DNA of 64,000 bases, from contig SBGD01000074.1 of assembly GCA_006226775.1 (NCBI GenBank), positions 85,413-149,412 on the forward strand. Reading direction: 5' to 3'. The DNA is from Paracoccaceae bacterium. Lineage in GTDB: Bacteria; Pseudomonadota; Alphaproteobacteria; Rhodobacterales; Rhodobacteraceae. The position numbers and the translations under genes were made by a program. Below, in pieces: positions 32,526 to 41,896 of this stretch. Under the pieces are notes generated by a model. That model made no database searches. It worked only from the letters and a program-made list of their open reading frames with translations, and was not told where the DNA came from. Each line of letters opens with the position of its first letter. Positions within the stretch are counted from its first letter, which is position 1.

Positions 32526-33536
32526 GTGAGCCACAGGCAGGAAAGCTCTTTCGTCAGCGCCCAGCAGGTCGCGGACCTGGCCGGGGTGTCGCGCTCGGCC
32601 GTGTCGCGGACCTTTACCAAGGGCGCCTCGGTTTCCGAGGCAACGCGCGAGCGGGTGCTGAAGGCCGCCGAAACCCTCGGCTACCAGGTCAACCAGCTGG
32701 CGCGCGGCATGATGAACGACCGCAGCAATATCGTCTGCATCGTCACCGCCGACATCGACGCGCCCTATCACGGGCAATTCATCGAGGCGCTGACCCGGCA
32801 TCTTCAGGCCGCGGGCAAGGTGGCGATGCTGGTCAATACCTCCGGCGGGTCGGGCATCGAAAGCGCCATGCGGCTGACGCTGCAATACCGCGCCGAGGCC
32901 TCGATCGTGCTGTCGGGCCAGCCCGACCGGCGGATCATCGAGAACTGCATCCGCAATGGCCAGCGTGTCATCGTGGTCAACCGCGACGAGGTCGCCGATG
33001 GCACGCGCAACATCAATGTCTCGAACCGCGCCGCGGCGCGCGAGGCTTTCGCCATGCTGCACCGCGCCGGATGCACCCGCCTGGCGGTCATCATGTCGGA
33101 CGTGGGCACGCCCAGCCTGCGGGCGCGCGAAACCGCCTTTGTCGAGGCGGCCCGCGGCAAGGGCCTCGCGGTCACCACCGTGCGCGCCGGGCCGACCTCC
33201 TACGAGACCGGGTGCCTGGCGGCACGGCAGCTGTTCGGGGGGCCGACCCCGCCGGATGGCGCCTTTTGCGTGACCGATCTGCTGGCCTTCGGCTTCATGG
33301 ATGCGGCGCGGCGCGACTTCGGCCTGTCGATCCCCGCGGACCTTTGCGTCGTGGGCTTCGACGACATCATGCAGTCGAAATGGGCGGCCTATGACCTGAC
33401 CACCTTTCGCCAGCCGATCGAGGAGATTGCCGCCTACATGGTCTCGCAGACCGACCGCGCGCCGGACCAAACCACCAGCACGCCGCGGCGCTTCCTGACC
33501 GAGCGGGTCTGGCGCAGCACCGTCCGCCCCGGTTAG
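32526..33536 (+). CDS. LacI-family transcriptional regulator
   Basis: A 336-residue repressor with GTG start at 32526. The N-terminal helix-turn-helix is SAQQVADLAGVSRSAVSRTFTKGASVSEATRERV, followed by the hinge helix VNQLARGMM and a periplasmic-binding-like effector domain (IVCIVTADIDAPYHGQFIEAL to VVGFDDIMQSKW). Its stop overlaps the stop of the convergent phosphatase gene (TTAG). It probably controls the two ABC importers, because near-identical inverted repeats lie upstream of this gene and before the second importer operon. The effector is unknown, but an imported sugar or sugar phosphate is likely. Confidence 0.9.
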   Translation: MSHRQESSFVSAQQVADLAGVSRSAVSRTFTKGASVSEATRERVLKAAETLGYQVNQLARGMMNDRSNIVCIVTADIDAPYHGQFIEALTRHLQAAGKVAMLVNTSGGSGIESAMRLTLQYRAEASIVLSGQPDRRIIENCIRNGQRVIVVNRDEVADGTRNINVSNRAAAREAFAMLHRAGCTRLAVIMSDVGTPSLRARETAFVEAARGKGLAVTTVRAGPTSYETGCLAARQLFGGPTPPDGAFCVTDLLAFGFMDAARRDFGLSIPADLCVVGFDDIMQSKWAAYDLTTFRQPIEEIAAYMVSQTDRAPDQTTSTPRRFLTERVWRSTVRPG

Positions 33537-34387
33537 CCCTGCGCCTTGCCGCGACGCTGCCCGGCGATGGCGCGGGCCATGTCGATCAGCGCCGGGCACT
33601 CCACCCCTGCCCCGAGCGCGACATAGCCGGAATGCAGGTGATCGGGCGTGCCCGCGGGTAGCGCCTTGAGGTCCAACGGCACAAAGCGCCCGCCCGCCTG
33701 GCGCAGGATCAGGATGCCGGCGGTGATGTCCCAGGCGTTGATCGAGAAGTTCGCCGCCCCGTCGGCCCAGCCTGCCGCCACATGCGCCAGCCCAAGGGCC
33801 GCGCTGCCGATGCGGCGCACGGCGGAATAGGTCTCGACCATGCCGGCAAAGCGCTCGAGCGCAAGGTCGCGCCCGTCCTGCACCAGATCGCGCGCGGACG
33901 GATAGCTGCAGAGCACGGTCGCCAGCCCCTCGTCGGCGGTGCCGCCCGCGCGCAGCGGCGCCTCGCCGTGATAGGCGCCGTCCAGGTCGGCGCTGAAGAC
34001 ATTGCCGCCCATCGGATCGACAATCGCCCCCGCGACGATCCGGTCGTCGCAGACCGCACCGATGGAAATGCACCAGCTGGGCAGCCCGCGGGCGAAATTC
34101 GCCGTGCCGTCGATCGGGTCGATGAACCACTGGATGCGCCCGCTGCCCTGGACGCCGCCCTCCTCGCCGACAAAGGACGAATCCGGCACGGTGTCGGCCA
34201 GATGCGCGCAGATCCCCACCTCGGCGGCCTTGTCATGGGCGGTCACGATATCGCGGCGGTCGCGCTTGAACTCGATATCCATCTCCGCGCGGAAGGCCGC
34301 CTGCAACTGCGGCGCGACGCTCTGGGCGGCGGCAATGGCGGCAAGGCGCAGGGCCCGGGCCTGGGCCGGGTCGAAATCTTGGGTCAT
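33533..34387 (-). CDS. Inositol-monophosphatase-family phosphatase
   Basis: A 284-residue magnesium-dependent phosphatase. Family motifs: VGEEGG (metal Glu), FIDPIDGTANFARGLP (the DPIDGT metal site) and INAWDITAGILILRQAGG (WD metal site). It would dephosphorylate a small phosphorylated compound such as an inositol or sugar phosphate. It is the last gene of the permease-ATPase-binding protein operon, which suggests that the imported solute or its derivative is a phosphate ester. Start ATG 34387; the longer open frame upstream is antisense to the binding-protein gene. Confidence 0.88.
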   Translation of the reverse strand: MTQDFDPAQARALRLAAIAAAQSVAPQLQAAFRAEMDIEFKRDRRDIVTAHDKAAEVGICAHLADTVPDSSFVGEEGGVQGSGRIQWFIDPIDGTANFARGLPSWCISIGAVCDDRIVAGAIVDPMGGNVFSADLDGAYHGEAPLRAGGTADEGLATVLCSYPSARDLVQDGRDLALERFAGMVETYSAVRRIGSAALGLAHVAAGWADGAANFSINAWDITAGILILRQAGGRFVPLDLKALPAGTPDHLHSGYVALGAGVECPALIDMARAIAGQRRGKAQG

Positions 34388-34413
34388 GGGGTGTGCTTTC
34401 CGAGAATAGGTGC

Positions 34414-34439
34414 GGGGCCGGGCGGAACTGCCCGGCCCC
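34414..34439. repeat. Strong intergenic hairpin after the binding-protein gene
   Basis: GGGGCCGGGC pairs perfectly with GCCCGGCCCC around GGAACT. It lies between the binding-protein stop and the phosphatase start. On the minus strand no T run follows, so it more likely stabilises or partly terminates the mRNA than fully stops it. Confidence 0.6.
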
Positions 34440-34452
34440 GTTTGGCCGGCGC

Positions 34453-35589
34453 TCAGCGCTTGTAGTGGATGCGCCAGAAGTCCTGCCAGTCCTGGCGCTT
34501 GTCGAAATCCTCGGCGCCGGTGGCGGCGATATGCGGGGTCAGCCGGTCGGCATAATCGACCACGCCCGAGATCTCGTCCGGATGCGCCGGGACCGCGGAA
34601 TTGCCCGACATCTTGCCGTCCTCGGTCATCGGCAGGACGCCCGCTTCGGTCATCATGAAGTGCAAGAACAGCTTGGCCGCATTCGGGCTGTCGGTGCCCG
34701 CCGCGATCAGGCCGAAGCCGGGCTTGGCAAAGCCCATGTAGGGCGCCATGTCCTTGCAGATCGCCATGGCGAGCCCTTCCTCGCTGACATCGCGGTACTT
34801 GGCGCTGGCCACCAGGCCGAAGAACGGCTTGTCCTGGCCGCGGGTGCCGATGGCCTCGGCGGCGCCCGACGAGGAATCCGTCAGGAGCGGCGCATTGGCG
34901 GCCAGCCGTTCGACCCAGGTGGCGGTGGCGCTTTGCGCGCTGGTGTCGAGCGCCTCGCCGTAGTGCGCCTTGTAGGCCTCGGCCATCTTGTCGTCGAAAT
35001 GGGTCTCCATCTGGTTGAACCAGTCGCTGAACGACGGCTTGTTCAGCGGATCCTCCAGCGTGATCCGGCGGTTCCATTCCGCCTCGGTCACCTGCCAGAT
35101 ATTGTCGACCGGGCAGTCGCCGCCGTCCTCGTTGTTGTAGGTCCAGAGCGAGGGGTCGCGCCAGACAACCAGCGGATCCTTGGAAAATTCGTCAATGGTG
35201 TCGGCCAGGTCCGGCGGGGTCCAGCTGGTCACCATGCCCTCGGGCAGAAGCTGCGCCAGCGCCGCGCCCGCGTCGGACGAGATGATGACATCGCCCACCA
35301 CGTTGCCGGCCTGGGCCTCGCGCACCACCAGTTCGATCTGGGCCGCGCCCTTGGCCTTGGTGCCGGTCGCCGGGATGCCGTAGGTCTCGGTAAAGGCGGC
35401 GGCGGCCTTCTTGATCTTGCTGGTGCTGGAATAGATGGTGATGCCGTCCTCGGCCTGCGCCGCCTTGATCAGCGCGTCGAGGTCGAAATCCTCGGCCAGC
35501 GCCGGCGAGCCGAGGCCGACCCCGGCGAGCATTACCGCCACCAGGCCCCGGCGCATCCGCCGGGATGTGTGTTCCGCTTTCAGTCTCAT
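34453..35589 (-). CDS. ABC transporter substrate-binding protein (Fe(III)-type fold), importer 2
   Basis: A 378-residue exported binding protein with a signal peptide (RRGLVAVMLAGVGLGSPALA, then ED). The mature part starts with ITIYSSTSKIKKAAAAFTETYGI, as in the AfuA/FbpA branch of binding proteins. Members bind ferric iron, thiamine, phosphonates or hexose phosphates; the tyrosine pair used for iron is not obvious here, so iron is not favoured. It follows its ATPase and permease in the same operon and is followed by a phosphatase gene. A strong hairpin after the gene may raise its expression relative to its neighbours. Confidence 0.85.
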   Translation of the reverse strand: MRLKAEHTSRRMRRGLVAVMLAGVGLGSPALAEDFDLDALIKAAQAEDGITIYSSTSKIKKAAAAFTETYGIPATGTKAKGAAQIELVVREAQAGNVVGDVIISSDAGAALAQLLPEGMVTSWTPPDLADTIDEFSKDPLVVWRDPSLWTYNNEDGGDCPVDNIWQVTEAEWNRRITLEDPLNKPSFSDWFNQMETHFDDKMAEAYKAHYGEALDTSAQSATATWVERLAANAPLLTDSSSGAAEAIGTRGQDKPFFGLVASAKYRDVSEEGLAMAICKDMAPYMGFAKPGFGLIAAGTDSPNAAKLFLHFMMTEAGVLPMTEDGKMSGNSAVPAHPDEISGVVDYADRLTPHIAATGAEDFDKRQDWQDFWRIHYKR

Positions 35590-35628
35590 CGTCTCTCCTC
35601 CTCCATCATGAATCCTCTGCCGGGCAGA

Positions 35629-36759
35629 TCACCCGGCAATCCGCGCCTCTGCCCCCGGTGTCTCGGCCAGTTCGACACGGGCGTCCTCGCCGTCGAACAG
35701 GTGCACGGCCTCGGCCGCGACGTGGAAATGCAAGGGCTCGCCGTCCTGCCAGACCGGGGCGGCATGGGTGGTCGCGTGCAGTTTCTGACCTTCGCTGACC
35801 AGTTCCAGGATCCAGCTTCCGCCGGTCGGCAGAACCGCGCTCAGCGTGACCTCGCCGCAGAGATCCCCGGCCGGCAGGGTGGCGGTGTCGCGGGTCAGGT
35901 GGATCGCCTCGGGGCGCAGCCCGATCGAGGTCACGGCCCGGGCCGCCCCGCCCCGGCGCGCCAGAAAGGCCTTGGCTGCGCGGCCCAGCCCGTCGTCTCC
36001 GCCCGGATCGACAATGTTGATCGGCGGGTTGCCGACGAATTCCGCGACAAAGCGGTTGGCGGGCCGGTCGTAGATATCCTCCGGCGTGCCGACCTGTTGC
36101 AGCGTGCCGGTGTTCATCACCGCGATGCGGGTGGCCAGCGTCATGGCTTCCCACTGGTCATGGGTGACAAAGACGATGGTGGTGCCGAATTCGCGGTGAA
36201 TCCGCTTCAACTCGGTGCGCATCTCCAGCCGCAGGCGGGCGTCGAGGTTGGACAGGGGCTCATCGAGCAGAAGCACCTCGGGATTGACCGCCAGCATCCG
36301 CGCCAGCGCCACCCGCTGTTGCTGGCCACCGGACAGTTGCGACGGGTAGCGGTGGCGGTATTGTTCGATCCCCAGCGTCGTCATCACCTTGGTCACCCGG
36401 GCTTCGCGTTCGGCCTTTGGCACCTTGCGCAGGCGCAGCCCGAAGTCGGTATTGCCCTCGATGGTCAGATGCGGCCAGAGCGCGTAGCTCTGGAACACCA
36501 GCCCCATCTCGCGCTTTTCCGGCGGCACGAAGACACCCTGTTCGGCGGCATCGACCAGCCTGTCGCCGACCGCGATCTCGCCGCCGGTCAGGTTCTCGAG
36601 CCCGGCGATCATCCGCAGGGTCGTGGTCTTGCCGCAGCCCGACGGCCCCAGCAGGCACATGAAATCGCCATCCGCCACCTCGAGGCTCAGGTCCGCCACC
36701 GCCCGGGCGCCGCCCTTGCCGTAGCGTTTGCTGATCTCTCTCAGTGCAATCGTCGGCAT
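35629..36759 (-). CDS. ABC transporter ATP-binding protein, importer 2
   Basis: A 376-residue MalK/PotA-type ATPase. Walker A GPSGCGKTTT, Q-loop LVFQSYALWPHL, signature QLSGGQQQRVALAR, Walker B VLLLDEPLSNLDA and H-loop VFVTHDQWEAM are all intact. The C-terminal 130 residues form a TOBE-like domain (INIVDPGG to VHLFDGEDARVEL). I start at the ATG 36759, one base after the permease stop and preceded by GGGGGGCTGAG; the frame begins eight codons earlier inside the permease. Confidence 0.9.
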   Translation of the reverse strand: MPTIALREISKRYGKGGARAVADLSLEVADGDFMCLLGPSGCGKTTTLRMIAGLENLTGGEIAVGDRLVDAAEQGVFVPPEKREMGLVFQSYALWPHLTIEGNTDFGLRLRKVPKAEREARVTKVMTTLGIEQYRHRYPSQLSGGQQQRVALARMLAVNPEVLLLDEPLSNLDARLRLEMRTELKRIHREFGTTIVFVTHDQWEAMTLATRIAVMNTGTLQQVGTPEDIYDRPANRFVAEFVGNPPINIVDPGGDDGLGRAAKAFLARRGGAARAVTSIGLRPEAIHLTRDTATLPAGDLCGEVTLSAVLPTGGSWILELVSEGQKLHATTHAAPVWQDGEPLHFHVAAEAVHLFDGEDARVELAETPGAEARIAG

Positions 36760-36760
36760 C

Positions 36761-38596
36761 TCAGCCCCCCAATCCGTCGGCAAGGTTGGTCTTGGTCATT
36801 TTCTGCACCGCGAGCGTTCCGAAATAGGCGATCGCCGAGATGATCAGTACCACGGAATTGGCCGCCTGGGTGTAATTGTAGTCCAGCAGCCGCAGCGAAA
36901 AGGTGGTCAGCACATCGGTCCCCGGCACCGCCAGGATCACGAAAAGGCTGAGCCCGCGAATGCCCGAGATGAAGGGCAGCAGCACCCCCGCCACCAGCGC
37001 GCCCTTCTGGATCGGGATGACGATGCTGACCATCCGCCGGAACCAGCCGGCACCGGCGACCTGCGCCGCTTCCTCGGGGTCCTTGCCCAGCTGCATCATC
37101 GCCGAGATCCCGGCGCGCGAGGCATAGGGCATCTGGTCCGACATCAAGGCCAGGATCAGGATCAGCGAGGTGCCGTAAAGCGCCGGGATCGGCCCGCGCG
37201 GCACGGCAAAGAGCGACAGATACGCGGCGGCAAAGGCGATTCCCGGCACGAGATAGGGAAAGAAGGTCACCTGCCGCAAAAAGATCGACACCGCGCGCAC
37301 CTGCGAGCGCACCACCACGTAGCCCACCAGCAGCCCCATCATCCCCGAACAGACCGAGGCGAGGCCGACGATCTTGAGCGTGTTCCATGTCGCCTGCCAG
37401 AGGTCGGGCGTCAGCAGGATGCCATTGGGGAAGGCGACGAATTCGAGCCCGCTGCCGATCCAGTAATCCAGCGTGAAATTGCCCAGGGCGAAATTCCCCG
37501 GCACCCGCATGACGGTCGACATGGTCAGCACCAAGAGCGGCAGCGCCACGCTGATCAGGAAGATGAAGGCGGCAAAGCCGGTGGCCGGAAGGCGGTACCG
37601 GCCCAGCGCGGTCTGCCGGTCCATCGAGCCCTTGCCGCCGACGGTGACGAAGCGCCGGCTTTCGCGTACCAGCCGCGCGTCGATCAGCAGCGACACGATG
37701 CCGATCGACATGATGGCAATGGCGATCACCGCCGCCACCCCGGGCTGGCGCGACGAGATGCTGCGGTAAAGCGAGGTCGCCAGCACGTCGTAATCCACCG
37801 GCAGGCCAAGCACGTAGGACACCCCGAACTCGCCCAGGCACTTGGCAAAGATCAGCACCGTGGCCGACATCAGCGAGGGCAGCATCAGCGGCAGGATGAT
37901 CTTGCGCGCCACGATGCGCGGGCTGGCGCCCAGCACGCGGGCGCTGTCTTCGAGCTGGCTGTCAAAGCGGCGCAGGGCATTGCCGAACAGCAGGATCACG
38001 AAGGGCGTGTAATGCAGCGCCAGGATGATGGTGATCGGCACCTGGCCATAGGCCAGCCAGTCGGGCGGCGTGAAGCCCAGCGCCTCGAGCCAGCCCATCT
38101 GGCCGCCGACCTCGCGGTTCTTGAAGGCGGTGCGCCAGGCCAGCGCGAAGGTCCAGCTGGGCAGCATGTAGGGCACGATCAGCGCGGTGGCGAACCAGCG
38201 CCGCGCGAACAGGTCGGTGCGCCCCAGCAGCCAGGCCAGCACCCCACCGACCGACAGCGAGATCAGGATCGCGCCGAACGAAATGCTCAGGGTATGCGAC
38301 AGCGGCTCCCAGAACAGATCCCCCGCCACCGGCGAGAACAGCGCGCGGTTGAAGTAATAGGTCGTCAGCCCGCCGACCGGCACGCCGGTGCGCCTCTGGT
38401 CGCCGAATTGCACTTCGACGGAATCGTAAAGCAACGTCGTGATGGGCACCACGATCAGGTAGGCAAAGACCAGCGTCAGCAGGATGCCGATCAGCGCCGT
38501 GGGTTCGCGCCAGGAGGTGCGCAGCCGGTAGAGCATCCGGCGCGACCGTGCCACGCCGCCCGGGCCGGAGGCCCCGGTTTGCCCGGCCTCACTCAT
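36761..38596 (-). CDS. ABC transporter double permease (FbpB-like), importer 2
   Basis: A 611-residue fused permease, two halves of about six helices each. EAA-type loops are visible at LEDSARVLGASPRIVARKIILPLMLPS and PEEAAQVAGAGWFRRMVSIVIPI. The first half begins after a 35-residue charged N-terminus. I use ATG 38596 (MSEAGQTG), with GAGG eight bases upstream; an in-frame GTG at 38635 is less likely. It is the first gene of the second importer operon, about 180 bases downstream of the perfect LacI-type operator. Confidence 0.88.
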   Translation of the reverse strand: MSEAGQTGASGPGGVARSRRMLYRLRTSWREPTALIGILLTLVFAYLIVVPITTLLYDSVEVQFGDQRRTGVPVGGLTTYYFNRALFSPVAGDLFWEPLSHTLSISFGAILISLSVGGVLAWLLGRTDLFARRWFATALIVPYMLPSWTFALAWRTAFKNREVGGQMGWLEALGFTPPDWLAYGQVPITIILALHYTPFVILLFGNALRRFDSQLEDSARVLGASPRIVARKIILPLMLPSLMSATVLIFAKCLGEFGVSYVLGLPVDYDVLATSLYRSISSRQPGVAAVIAIAIMSIGIVSLLIDARLVRESRRFVTVGGKGSMDRQTALGRYRLPATGFAAFIFLISVALPLLVLTMSTVMRVPGNFALGNFTLDYWIGSGLEFVAFPNGILLTPDLWQATWNTLKIVGLASVCSGMMGLLVGYVVVRSQVRAVSIFLRQVTFFPYLVPGIAFAAAYLSLFAVPRGPIPALYGTSLILILALMSDQMPYASRAGISAMMQLGKDPEEAAQVAGAGWFRRMVSIVIPIQKGALVAGVLLPFISGIRGLSLFVILAVPGTDVLTTFSLRLLDYNYTQAANSVVLIISAIAYFGTLAVQKMTKTNLADGLGG

Positions 38597-38775
38597 GCCC
38601 GGCCTCGCCGGCACCCGGCGGGCGGCTTGTGGCACGGCGCATGGGTCATGTCATCCGCTGGTGCAGCATGTCGGTTTCCCCTCAGATCAGATGCCGCCCG
38701 GCGTGCCCTGCGCAGCATAGCACGGTTTCGTGCCCTCCAACCCTCGGGCTGGGGGGCGGTCATGTCAACCACTTA

Positions 38776-38791
38776 TTGCACAGGTGTGCAA
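38776..38791. promoter_or_regulatory. LacI-type operator candidate, copy 2
   Basis: TTGCACA-GG-TGTGCAA, a perfect 7-bp inverted repeat with 2-bp centre, in the 310-base gap between the first importer's ATPase gene and the second importer's permease gene. It is the best operator candidate for the LacI-family protein at 32526-33536. A GC-rich hairpin (CCGGCCCG/CGGGCCGG at 38848-38873) lies between it and the upstream ATPase gene. Confidence 0.6.
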
Positions 38792-38906
38792 GCGCGCCGG
38801 GATAGCGGCGCGGACAAGAGCTAAGCGCAAGAGAACAGGGAAGTTTTCCGGCCCGAACCGGGGTCCGGGCCGGGCGGGCCGCCACCCCGGCGCGGGGCCG
38901 CAGCGG

Positions 38907-39998
38907 TCAGGGCACCCCGGCCAGGGCGCGGCCATCGGCGCCGAAGATCTTGTAGCTTTCGGGCCGGGCCTCGACATGGACGGTATCGCCCAGCCGCAGG
39001 TGCGGCGCATCGTTCTGGCGCACGATCAGCGATTTGCCCGCCATGTCGACGTGGTAATACCAATCCGATCCGGTGGGCAGCAAGGTGGTCACCCGCGCCG
39101 GCGCGCGCGCCGGGCCGGGGGTGTCATGCAGCCGGAATTCCTCGGCCCGCAGGCCCAGGGTGACCTCGGCGCTTTCGGGCAAAGGCATCGCGTCGGGCAG
39201 GGCCAGGTCCAGCCCGGCAGAGTGGAACACGCCCCGGGCGACCCGGCCTTCCAGCAGGTTGATCCGCGGATTGCCGAGGAAATCCGCCGCGAACTGGTTG
39301 GCGGGCTGGGCATAGACCTCGAGCGGCGGGGCGAATTGCTGCAACTCGCCCGCCTGCATCAGCGCGATATGCGTCGACATGGTCAGCGCCTCGAGCTGGT
39401 CGTGGGTGACATAGATGATCGTCGCCTCGGTCTCCTGGTGCAGGCGCTTGAGCTCGGCACGCATGTCCATCCGCAGGGTCGCATCGAGGTTCGACAGCGG
39501 CTCGTCCAGCAGGAGCACCGAGGGTTTCATCACCAGCACCCGGGCAATCGCCACCCGCTGTTGCTGGCCGCCCGACAACTCGCTGGTGTAGCGGTCGAGC
39601 AACCCGTCGATCTGGAGCGCCGTGGCGACCTGCTCCAGCCGCTGCCGGGCCTCGGCGCGCGGCACCTTCTGCACCTCCAGCCCGAACGAGATGTTCTGCG
39701 CCACGGTCAGATGCGGCCAGAGCGCATAGCTCTGGAACACCAGCCCCAGCCCGCGTTTGGCCGGCGGCAGCGATACGCCCTCGGCCAGCGAAAAGGCGAA
39801 CCTGTCGCCGATGCGGATGGTGCCGCTGGTCGGCATGTCGAGCCCGGCAATCATCCGCAGCGTGGTGGTCTTGCCGCAGCCCGAGGGGCCCAGCAGCGTG
39901 GTGAAGGATCCGTCGGGGATCGCCAGCGTCAGGTCGCTGACCGCGCGCACCTCCTTGCCGTAAAGCCGGGTCACTTGGTCCAATACGATGTCCGGCAT
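38907..39998 (-). CDS. ABC transporter ATP-binding protein, importer 1
   Basis: A 363-residue ATPase closely related to the one at 35629-36759. Walker A GPSGCGKTTT, Q-loop LVFQSYALWPHL, signature ELSGGQQQRVAIAR, Walker B VLLLDEPLSNLDA and H-loop IYVTHDQLEAL are intact, followed by a TOBE-like C-terminus. It starts one base after the permease stop, with the same GGGGGGCTGAGATG junction as in the other importer. The shared junction suggests that the two importers arose by duplication or come from one source. Confidence 0.9.
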   Translation of the reverse strand: MPDIVLDQVTRLYGKEVRAVSDLTLAIPDGSFTTLLGPSGCGKTTTLRMIAGLDMPTSGTIRIGDRFAFSLAEGVSLPPAKRGLGLVFQSYALWPHLTVAQNISFGLEVQKVPRAEARQRLEQVATALQIDGLLDRYTSELSGGQQQRVAIARVLVMKPSVLLLDEPLSNLDATLRMDMRAELKRLHQETEATIIYVTHDQLEALTMSTHIALMQAGELQQFAPPLEVYAQPANQFAADFLGNPRINLLEGRVARGVFHSAGLDLALPDAMPLPESAEVTLGLRAEEFRLHDTPGPARAPARVTTLLPTGSDWYYHVDMAGKSLIVRQNDAPHLRLGDTVHVEARPESYKIFGADGRALAGVP

Positions 39999-39999
39999 C

Positions 40000-41796
40000 T
40001 CAGCCCCCCAAACCTTTCGCGATACTGGTGCCCATCAACCGGCGGCTGAGGATCGTGCTGCCGACCACGATCACCACCAGCAAGAGCACCATGCCGTTGG
40101 TATAGGGATACCAGCCCCGGTCGGTGTAGCGCAGGGTGATGGTGGTCGCCACCTGGGTCGCGGGCGTCACCAGCAGGATCAGCAGCGACAACTCGCGCGT
40201 GACGGAAATGAACGGCAGCAGCATCCCCGAGAAATAGGTCGATTTCTGCACCGGGATCAGGATGCGCCGCATCCGCGTCCACCAGGAGGCTCCGACCATG
40301 ACGGCGGCCTCTTCAAGCTCCGGCCCGATCTGGCGGATGGCGCTGACGCCCGCCTTGACCGCATAGGGCAGGTAGCTGACCGTGCAGACGATCACCAGCA
40401 GCCAGAAGGTGCCATGCAGCGAGGGGATCGGCCCGCGCGGCACCGCGAACATCGCCAGGAAGATCGCCCCCAGCGCAATCGACGGCATCAGGTAGGGCAT
40501 GAAGGACATCTGGTCCAGCGCCTGCGACACCCAGCTGCCGCGCATCCGCACGATGGCATAGCCCACGAGGATGCCGAGGATGCCGGTGATCAGCGCCACC
40601 ACCACCGCCAGCACCATGGTGTTGCGCAGCGCCGACATAAGCTGGGAGTTGCGCAATATGCCCGGCTCGCCGGTGCCAAGTCCGACGGTCAGGCTGGCAT
40701 CCCCGATCCAATAGTGCAGCGTGAAGTTTTCCCAGGCATAGATTCCGGGCCGCAACATCACCGTATCAATCACCAGCGCACACAACGGCACCACGATCAC
40801 CGCGACGATGAAGCCCAGCACCAGCACCGCCAGCGGCCAGCGCCAGCGGCCCAATGCCACCAGCCCGGCCCGCGCGCCCTTGCCCGAGATGGTCACGAAG
40901 CTGCGCCGCGTGCCGATGATCTTGTGATCCATGTAGAGCACCAGCACCCCGAGCAGGATCATCACCACCGCCGCCAGGTAGCCGATCCCCGGGCGCTGGC
41001 CGATCAGGTTGGCGTAAAGCGAGGTCGAGAGCACGAATTCGCGCACCGGCCCGCCCAGGAAGGCCGGCGTGCCGAAGGTGCCCAGCCCGCGCGAGAAGGT
41101 CAGCAGGAAGGTCGAGAAGATCGCCGGCAGCACCAGCGGGATCACCACCCGCCGCAGGATCGTCGGGCGCGAGGCACCCAGAAGCTCGGCCGATTCCTCG
41201 AGCTGGGCGTCGATATTGCGCAGCGCGCCGCCGATCAGCATGAAGCCGAAGGGAAAGTAATGCAGCGACAGGGTGATGATGATCGGAAACAGCCCATAGG
41301 CGAACCAGTCCGGCGTAGCGATCCCGGTCAGCGCGGTGAAGATCCCCTGGTCGCCGCCGATCCGCTGGTTCTTGAACAGCGTGATCCAGGCCAGCGCCAG
41401 GGTCCAGGAGGGCATGATGTAGGGAATGATCGCCGCATTGGCGATGAAGCCCTTCATCGGCAGGTCGGTCCTTACCACCAGCCAGGCCAGCGCGCCGCCG
41501 ATCACCAGCGCCAGCAGCGACAGCCCGAGGGCGATCTTCAGCGTGTTGAGCAGCGGCTTGTAGAAGAAGGCATAGGCATTGTCGCTGAGGAAGTTGCGCT
41601 GCCAATGCGCCCAGGTCCAGTCGCCGATCTTCGCTCCGGGGATCTGGAACCGCTCGAGCGGGTGAACGATGAAGGTCTCGCGCAGCATCAGAAACAGCGG
41701 CACGATCACCAGGTAGCCAAGCACCACCAGGAACAGCACGGAGAGCACCCGCTGCGGCGTCATCTTCAGGCGAAAGCGGTTAAAGGCGGTGCGCAT
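40000..41796 (-). CDS. ABC transporter double permease (FbpB-like), importer 1
   Basis: A 598-residue fused permease with about 12 helices. EAA loops: LEESAELLGASRPTILRRVVIPLVLPA and LEEAAVMVGASWWTRMRRILIPV. The C-terminus ends TSIAKGLGG, similar to the TNLADGLGG of the other permease, another sign of common origin. Second gene of the importer 1 operon, 100 bases after its binding protein, with a hairpin in the gap. Confidence 0.9.
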   Translation of the reverse strand: MRTAFNRFRLKMTPQRVLSVLFLVVLGYLVIVPLFLMLRETFIVHPLERFQIPGAKIGDWTWAHWQRNFLSDNAYAFFYKPLLNTLKIALGLSLLALVIGGALAWLVVRTDLPMKGFIANAAIIPYIMPSWTLALAWITLFKNQRIGGDQGIFTALTGIATPDWFAYGLFPIIITLSLHYFPFGFMLIGGALRNIDAQLEESAELLGASRPTILRRVVIPLVLPAIFSTFLLTFSRGLGTFGTPAFLGGPVREFVLSTSLYANLIGQRPGIGYLAAVVMILLGVLVLYMDHKIIGTRRSFVTISGKGARAGLVALGRWRWPLAVLVLGFIVAVIVVPLCALVIDTVMLRPGIYAWENFTLHYWIGDASLTVGLGTGEPGILRNSQLMSALRNTMVLAVVVALITGILGILVGYAIVRMRGSWVSQALDQMSFMPYLMPSIALGAIFLAMFAVPRGPIPSLHGTFWLLVIVCTVSYLPYAVKAGVSAIRQIGPELEEAAVMVGASWWTRMRRILIPVQKSTYFSGMLLPFISVTRELSLLILLVTPATQVATTITLRYTDRGWYPYTNGMVLLLVVIVVGSTILSRRLMGTSIAKGLGG

Positions 41797-41820
41797 GGGC
41801 CAGGCATCATCCCGTCAGGG

Positions 41821-41840
41821 GCCGGCCCGGGCGGGCCGGC
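41821..41840. repeat. Intergenic hairpin after the importer 1 binding-protein gene
   Basis: GCCGGCCC-GGGC-GGGCCGGC, a perfect 8-bp stem, 56 bases after the binding-protein stop and before the permease start. It mirrors the hairpin at 34414-34439 after the other binding-protein gene. Confidence 0.55.
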
Positions 41841-41896
41841 TTCAACCGGGGCGCAGGCCTTGCCGGCCCCGGCATCGTGTCACGAAAAGGAAAGGG

